Shown here in pieces: positions 5,271-5,519 of a stretch of 5,519 bases of DNA. Within the stretch, counting starts at the first letter, position 1; each line of letters begins with the position of its first letter. The translations under genes were made by a program, and so were the position numbers. The stretch is from Treponema sp. (GTDB taxonomy: Bacteria; Spirochaetota; Spirochaetia; Treponematales; Breznakiellaceae), in assembly GCA_031276615.1 (NCBI GenBank), contig JAISND010000109.1, forward strand, positions 1 to 5,519, written 5' to 3'. Below the pieces are notes generated by a model. That model saw nothing but the letters and a program-made list of their open reading frames with translations. It searched no databases and was not told where the DNA came from.

Positions 5271-5299
5271 ACTATAATATACAAGCAATAATGGGGCAA
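5271..5299 (-). promoter_or_regulatory. Putative promoter of the FecR-like/DUF2804 operon
   Basis: On the minus strand TTGCCC (5299-5294) and TATAGT (5276-5271) are 17 bases apart, with four and five matches to the sigma-70 boxes. Transcription would start near 5264 and leave a leader of about a dozen bases that carries only the ribosome binding site. The -10 box overlaps the plus-strand TATAAT of murD. Confidence 0.5.
5273..5278 (+). promoter_or_regulatory. Putative -10 box of the murD promoter
   Basis: A perfect TATAAT lies 23 bases before the murD ATG. The -35 partner is unclear: TTGCAT (5247-5252) has a long 20-base spacer and overlaps the start codon of the divergent gene. Transcription would start near 5285. 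GGGG at 5293-5296 is the only Shine-Dalgarno-like element before the ATG. Confidence 0.45.
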
Positions 5300-5301
5300 G
5301 C

Positions 5302-5519
5302 ATGGATTACTCCGGAATGAAGATAACCATCATGGGGCTGGGACTGCACGGCGGGGGGCTGGCGTCCGCCGTTTACCTGCTTGCACACGGCGCGGAACTC
5401 ACCGTTACCGATCTGCGGGATGAAAAAACCCTCGCGTCCCCGATAGAACAGCTTGAAAACGCCTTTGACGGCGGCGCTGCGGGCGGGGGGAACCGGCGTA
5501 TCCGCTATGTTCTGGGACG
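5302..5519 (+). CDS. murD: UDP-N-acetylmuramoylalanine--D-glutamate ligase MurD, N-terminal part
   Basis: The first 72 codons of a gene that runs off the window. MurD is the cytoplasmic ligase that adds D-glutamate to UDP-MurNAc-L-Ala, the step before MurE. The visible part is the N-terminal Rossmann-like UDP-binding domain: the beta strand KITIMGLG, the glycine-rich loop GLGLHGGGLA (12-21), a helix, then the second strand ending in the acidic residue of LTVTDLRD (33-40). The GLGLHGGG form of the loop is a variant of the more common GLGxSG. The start could be the ATG at 5302, or the in-frame ATG at 5317 or 5332; 5302 has a weak GGGG 5 bases upstream and fits a short leader. The catalytic domains are outside the window, so another Mur ligase family member is possible, but the loop is MurD-like. 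Confidence 0.8.
   Translation, partial: MDYSGMKITIMGLGLHGGGLASAVYLLAHGAELTVTDLRDEKTLASPIEQLENAFDGGAAGGGNRRIRYVLG

Overview
The window looks like part of a spirochaete chromosome, most likely a moderately GC-rich Treponema or a close relative such as the termite-gut treponemes. The basis is the style of the proteins: a MurE with a GTEGKS P-loop, a MurD opening with GLGLHGGGLA, a periplasmic PstS without a lipobox, and a DUF2804 protein beside a FecR-like envelope protein. This assignment is inference from recognised sequence style. No rRNA, tRNA, CRISPR array, insertion sequence or phage gene was seen.

Layout. Positions 1-66 are an AT-rich leader with a strong ribosome binding site. pstS (67-909, +) encodes a phosphate-binding periplasmic protein, followed by a structured 3' region with a perfect 11-bp hairpin (972-996) and a rho-independent terminator (1031-1078). 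About 500 bases (1079-1578) hold no recognisable gene, only several dyads and, at the end, a promoter placed so close to the next ATG that the transcript may be leaderless. murE (1579-3219, +) encodes the Mur ligase that adds the third residue of the peptidoglycan stem peptide. It converges on, and overlaps by 38 bp, a minus-strand DUF2804 gene (3182-4210). Upstream of that gene on the minus strand is a secreted FecR-domain protein (5252 down to 4620). A TAA stops it, yet the same reading frame continues open to 4197 and encodes a proline-rich linker and two membrane helices. The window ends with the first 72 codons of murD (5302 onward, +), divergent from the FecR-like gene across a 49-bp gap in which the two putative -10 boxes overlap.

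How the genes relate. murE and murD catalyse consecutive cytoplasmic steps of peptidoglycan precursor synthesis (MurD adds D-Glu, MurE the diamino acid). They are split here by an opposite-strand envelope/unknown pair (FecR-like, DUF2804) that probably forms one operon. pstS is a separate unit with its own terminator and no pstC, pstA or pstB in view.

Most worth a second look: (1) the in-frame TAA splitting the FecR-like gene, which could be a nonsense mutation, readthrough or a sequencing error; (2) Asn in MurE at the position where Mur ligases normally carry the carbamylated lysine; (3) an EDPR instead of DNPR specificity motif in MurE, fitting a non-DAP diamino acid such as the ornithine known in treponemes; (4) the possible leaderless murE start. 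I did not find a convincing new multi-gene system.
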